Assembly (NCBI RefSeq): GCF_001874625.1
Contig: NZ_CP017671.1
Location: forward strand, 4,154,001 to 4,218,000
DNA length: 64,000 nt
Reading direction: 5' to 3'
Source of the DNA: Providencia rettgeri
GTDB taxonomy: Bacteria; Pseudomonadota; Gammaproteobacteria; Enterobacterales; Enterobacteriaceae
Part shown: one piece after another, positions 61,080-64,000 of the stretch
How the letters are laid out: each line of letters begins with the position of its first letter
Numbering within the stretch: the first letter of the stretch is position 1
Made by a program: the position numbers and the translations under genes
The notes under the pieces: generated by a model
What the model saw: only the letters and a program-made list of their open reading frames with translations
Databases searched by the model: none
What the model was told of the DNA's origin: nothing

Positions 61080-62360
61080 ATGACAATCAATACTCCGGCA
61101 ATGTCACGTTGGTGGCGCATTATGCCAATCGTGTTTATCACATACAGCCTTGCTTACTTAGATAGAGCCAACTATAGCTTTGCCGCTGCCGCAGGGATCA
61201 ACGCAGATTTAGGTATTTCCAAAGGGATGTCATCCCTGTTGGGCTCGTTGTTTTTCTTAGGGTACTTTTTCTTCCAAATCCCTGGGGCTATCTATGCCGA
61301 AAAACGTAGCGTTCGCAAACTGGTTTTTGCCTGTATTTTCTTATGGGGAATATTCGCTAGCTTGACGGGAATGGTAAGCAATATTCCCATGTTAGTGATT
61401 ATTCGTTTCAGCTTAGGAGTAGTTGAAGCCGCAGTCATGCCCGCAATGCTGATCTACATCAGTAACTGGTTCACTCAACCAGAGCGTTCACGTGCGAATA
61501 CTTTCTTAATTTTAGGTAACCCGGTGACCGTCCTATGGATGTCTGTACTATCAGGCTACCTAATTCAAGCATTTGGTTGGCGCGAAATGTTTATCATTGA
61601 AGGCGTTCCCGCTGTGTTATGGGCTTTCTTCTGGTGGAAAACTGCACGTGATAAACCTAACCAAGTAAACTGGTTAAGCCAACAAGAAAAAGATACCCTT
61701 GATAAAATTCTTAGTGACGAACAGAAAAATATCAAACCTATACGTAATTATCGTGAAGCGTTTAAATCACGTAATGTAGTTTTACTGTGTGCACAGTATT
61801 TCTGCTGGAGTATCGGGGTATATGGCTTTGTGCTGTGGTTACCGTCAATTATTCGTGGTGCATCAAATCTCGGTATGGTTGAGACAGGTTGGCTTTCTGC
61901 AGTCCCTTACCTTGCTGCGACATTAGCGATGGTGTTGGTATCTTGGGCATCGGATAAAATGCATAATCGTAAACTGTTTGTTTGGCCAATGCTTCTGTTA
62001 GGTGCTATTTGTTTCCTTGGTTCATACCTGTTAGGTAGTACAAATTTCTGGTTATCCTATATGTTATTGGTGATAGCCGGCGCCGCGATGTATGCACCTT
62101 ATGGGCCATTCTTCGCCATCATCCCTGAGATGCTCCCCAAAAACGTTGCGGGAGGTGCAATGGCATTAATCAACAGTATGGGTGCACTAGGTTCGTTCTT
62201 TGGGTCATGGTTTGTAGGCTATTTAAATGGTGTAACAGGTAGCCCGAGTGCATCCTATATGTTTATGGGGCTCGCATTGTTAGCTTCTGTTTTCTTTACC
62301 TTAATTGTCAAACCTAATCAAGAACAAGACGGCACTACTGCCCTCGCTAAACACGCATAA
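61080..62360 (+). CDS. kguT: KguT, 2-ketogluconate MFS transporter
   Basis: A 426-residue anion:cation symporter-group MFS permease with about 12 helices. SLAYLDRANYSFAAAAGINADLGISKGMSSLLGSLFFLGYF is the N-domain signature; VVEAAVMPAMLIYISNWF follows at helix 4. It imports 2-ketogluconate with protons. AAGGAA precedes the ATG; an in-frame extension back into kguK is spurious. Thirteen bases after kguK. Confidence 0.89.
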   Translation: MTINTPAMSRWWRIMPIVFITYSLAYLDRANYSFAAAAGINADLGISKGMSSLLGSLFFLGYFFFQIPGAIYAEKRSVRKLVFACIFLWGIFASLTGMVSNIPMLVIIRFSLGVVEAAVMPAMLIYISNWFTQPERSRANTFLILGNPVTVLWMSVLSGYLIQAFGWREMFIIEGVPAVLWAFFWWKTARDKPNQVNWLSQQEKDTLDKILSDEQKNIKPIRNYREAFKSRNVVLLCAQYFCWSIGVYGFVLWLPSIIRGASNLGMVETGWLSAVPYLAATLAMVLVSWASDKMHNRKLFVWPMLLLGAICFLGSYLLGSTNFWLSYMLLVIAGAAMYAPYGPFFAIIPEMLPKNVAGGAMALINSMGALGSFFGSWFVGYLNGVTGSPSASYMFMGLALLASVFFTLIVKPNQEQDGTTALAKHA

Positions 62361-62371
62361 TGGGGAACATA

Positions 62372-63349
62372 ATGAAAAAAAATATTATTTTGTATAAAAC
62401 GATCCCTGCGGATCAACTTGGGCGCTTACAACAGCAATTCAACGTCACTCAATTTGATAGCATTACAGCAGACAATATCGCCAGTTTTAGGCAAGCCCTT
62501 GCAACGGCCAACGGTATTATCGGAGCCAGCTACCCCATCACTGCGAGCGACCTTGCTCTCGCCCCTTATTTAACGGTAGCTTCCACCATTTCTGTGGGTA
62601 TCGATCAATTTGATCTGGAGGCAATGAACGCAAGAAAAATTGCATTGATGCACACTCCGAATGTCTTAACCGAAACTACCGCAGATACCATTTTTACCTT
62701 AGTGCTATGCAGCGCTCGTCGCATTATTGAAATGGCTGAAATGGTTAAAAATGGCCAGTGGACGAAAAGTATTGGCGAAAATGTGTACGGTAGCAATGTG
62801 AGTGGTAAAACGATTGGTATTTTAGGTATGGGCCGAATTGGTTATGCCGTAGCAACACGAGCCTATGCTGGTTTTGGGATGTCTGTTCTCTATTACAGCA
62901 ACCATTCGCATTCTAAAGCGGAAAACCTGCTCAAGGCTCGTCGCTGTGATTTAGATACCATACTTGCTGAGTCTGACTTTGTTTGTGTCGTGCTGCCCTT
63001 AGTGCCATCAACAGAAAAACTAATTGGCAAAAATGAACTCGAAAAAATGAAACCCAGTGCATTTTTGATTAATGGGTCCAGAGGAAAAATTATCGATGAG
63101 GCAGCGTTGATTGATGCACTAGAAAACCACGTGATCCGCGGTGCAGGTTTAGATGTCTTTGAAGTAGAGCCTTTACCCGTAGACTCTAAGTTACTTAAAT
63201 TACCGAATGTGGTCGCCTTGCCGCATATCGGCTCTGCCACCCATGAGACTCGCTATGCTATGGTGGAATGCGCCGTCGATAATTTAATTGCAGGTCTTAA
63301 TGGCGATTTTAGCCAAAACTGCGCTAATTTAAATGCCATACAGCCCTAA
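62372..63349 (+). CDS. kguD: KguD, 2-ketogluconate(-6-phosphate) reductase
   Basis: A 325-residue D-isomer-specific 2-hydroxyacid dehydrogenase. The NAD(P)-binding motif is LGMGRIG (about residues 150-156), with the catalytic Arg (NGSRGKIID), Glu (DVFEVEP) and His (LPHIGSATHETR). It reduces 6-phospho-2-ketogluconate to 6-phosphogluconate, delivering the carbon to the Entner-Doudoroff or pentose phosphate route. GGGGA six bases upstream supports this ATG over one 12 bases earlier. Last gene of the operon, convergent with the LacI-type gene. Confidence 0.9.
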   Translation: MKKNIILYKTIPADQLGRLQQQFNVTQFDSITADNIASFRQALATANGIIGASYPITASDLALAPYLTVASTISVGIDQFDLEAMNARKIALMHTPNVLTETTADTIFTLVLCSARRIIEMAEMVKNGQWTKSIGENVYGSNVSGKTIGILGMGRIGYAVATRAYAGFGMSVLYYSNHSHSKAENLLKARRCDLDTILAESDFVCVVLPLVPSTEKLIGKNELEKMKPSAFLINGSRGKIIDEAALIDALENHVIRGAGLDVFEVEPLPVDSKLLKLPNVVALPHIGSATHETRYAMVECAVDNLIAGLNGDFSQNCANLNAIQP

Positions 63350-63356
63350 TAGCTTT

Positions 63357-64000
63357 CTACAGTGTAGTTGAATTTCGAATAATCAACTCACCATGAAACA
63401 AATGCTGAGTTGGTTCTTTTTCTGGGTTTTCGAGTTTTTCAAGTAAACATGTAACTGCTTTATGCCCCATTTCGGCAGTGGGTTGTGAAACCGACGTCAC
63501 CCCCTGCCCAGCAAATGCAGCCCATTCAAGGTTATCAAAACTTAAAAAACCGATATCTGCCCCCCAGCGCAACCCTTGCTGATTCATCGCATAAGCTAAC
63601 TGTAAAGTTAAAACCCCATTAGCTGCCACAATGGCTTTACGCATTCCTCGGTGAGAAATACAAAACTCAGCAACAATCGATGCTAATTTTTCAGGGTTTG
63701 GTAACGTGACTTCATGGAACTCACTCTTGATTTGCGGGTTATCCTGTGACAGCGCTTGAAAGGTTTGTAAGCGTTCTTGGCGAGCGCTGTTATACACGAT
63801 GGGTTCAGTGACAAAGCAAATCGCTTCAAAGCCTTGCTCAAGTAAATGATTGAAAGCCATTTGAGCCGAAGCAGGATTGTCTAACCCCACCATATCGCAG
63901 GGAAAGTTATCAATTTTTCTATCTAATAAAACAAAAGGCAACGTGGTTTGTTTAAGAACATCAATGAATTGTTCATTAACACCCGCTGAATTAATGATTA
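63357..64000 (-). CDS. ptxS: LacI-family regulator, PtxS-like (partial at window edge)
   Basis: The C-terminal 214 or so residues of a LacI-family repressor; the frame runs open off the right end, so the start and DNA-binding domain are not visible. Seen: GVNEQFIDVLKQTTLPFVLLDR, DMVGLDNPASAQMAFNHLLEQGF and GADIGFLSFDNLEWAAFAG, the sugar-binding core with the GxxxFDNxE-type block typical of the family. Placement after kguEKTD, and the LacI-type palindrome before kguE, suggest it is the 2-ketogluconate-responsive repressor PtxS. Symbol is by context. Confidence 0.82.
   Translation of the reverse strand, partial: IINSAGVNEQFIDVLKQTTLPFVLLDRKIDNFPCDMVGLDNPASAQMAFNHLLEQGFEAICFVTEPIVYNSARQERLQTFQALSQDNPQIKSEFHEVTLPNPEKLASIVAEFCISHRGMRKAIVAANGVLTLQLAYAMNQQGLRWGADIGFLSFDNLEWAAFAGQGVTSVSQPTAEMGHKAVTCLLEKLENPEKEPTQHLFHGELIIRNSTTL

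Overview
The window looks like a chromosomal segment of an AT-rich member of the Morganellaceae, most likely Providencia (Proteus or Morganella are less likely alternatives). The main reasons are a type II choline-utilisation microcompartment locus with an extra-long CutC, an MrpJ-type regulator beside a chaperone-usher fimbrial operon, and enterobacterial housekeeping genes (potABCD, class I fumarase, exuR/uxaA) that resemble but do not match their E. coli counterparts. This assignment is inference from gene content; no database search was possible. I saw no rRNA, tRNA, CRISPR array, transposase or integrase.

Layout. 0-2.5 kb: small conserved genes (DUF1992, DUF2628, an AraC regulator, CsaA). 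2.6-13.8 kb, minus strand: a 13-gene GRM2-type bacterial microcompartment operon for anaerobic choline breakdown (three near-identical BMC-H shell genes, aldehyde dehydrogenase, pentamer vertex protein, alcohol dehydrogenase, CutC, CutD, tailed BMC-H, PduL, an unrecognised encapsulated protein, two SMR transporters, terminator). CutC makes trimethylamine and acetaldehyde; the two dehydrogenases and PduL convert acetaldehyde to ethanol and acetyl phosphate inside the shell. 14.4-15.8 kb: a ToxR/GrvA-like membrane regulator with a FidL-like partner. 15.9-17.3 kb: TetR regulator with a palindromic operator, divergent from an FMN reductase. 17.4-21.4 kb: potABCD polyamine importer. 22.2-23.9 kb: class I fumarase. 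24-29.9 kb: fimbrial operon with an MrpJ-like regulator.

31-40.1 kb holds the most unusual content: a nitrilase-family gene and a LysR gene, followed by seven genes joined end to end by start/stop overlaps. They encode a FabH-like ketosynthase, an NAD-dependent epimerase/dehydrogenase, a metallo-beta-lactamase hydrolase, a CapK/F390-synthetase-like adenylating enzyme, a PAP2 phosphatase, a sterol-desaturase-type hydroxylase and an acyl desaturase. This looks like a pathway for an unusual acyl product or lipid that I cannot name. A convergent secreted polysaccharide deacetylase follows.

41.8-63.3 kb is a block of sugar and sugar-acid catabolism. It contains an enolase-superfamily acid-sugar dehydratase with its transporter, a Crp/Fnr-type regulator, ExuR and UxaA; an L-pentose module (AraD-like 4-epimerase divergent from a DeoR regulator, a ribose-type ABC importer, UlaE-like 3-epimerase and LyxK-like kinase); a soluble phosphoethanolamine-transferase-like protein; and a kguEKTD operon for 2-ketogluconate with a PtxS-type operator, followed by a LacI-family gene cut by the window's right end.

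Gene starts were chosen from ribosome binding sites, overlaps with upstream genes and family N-termini. Functions rest on motifs and remembered family sequences, not on searches.
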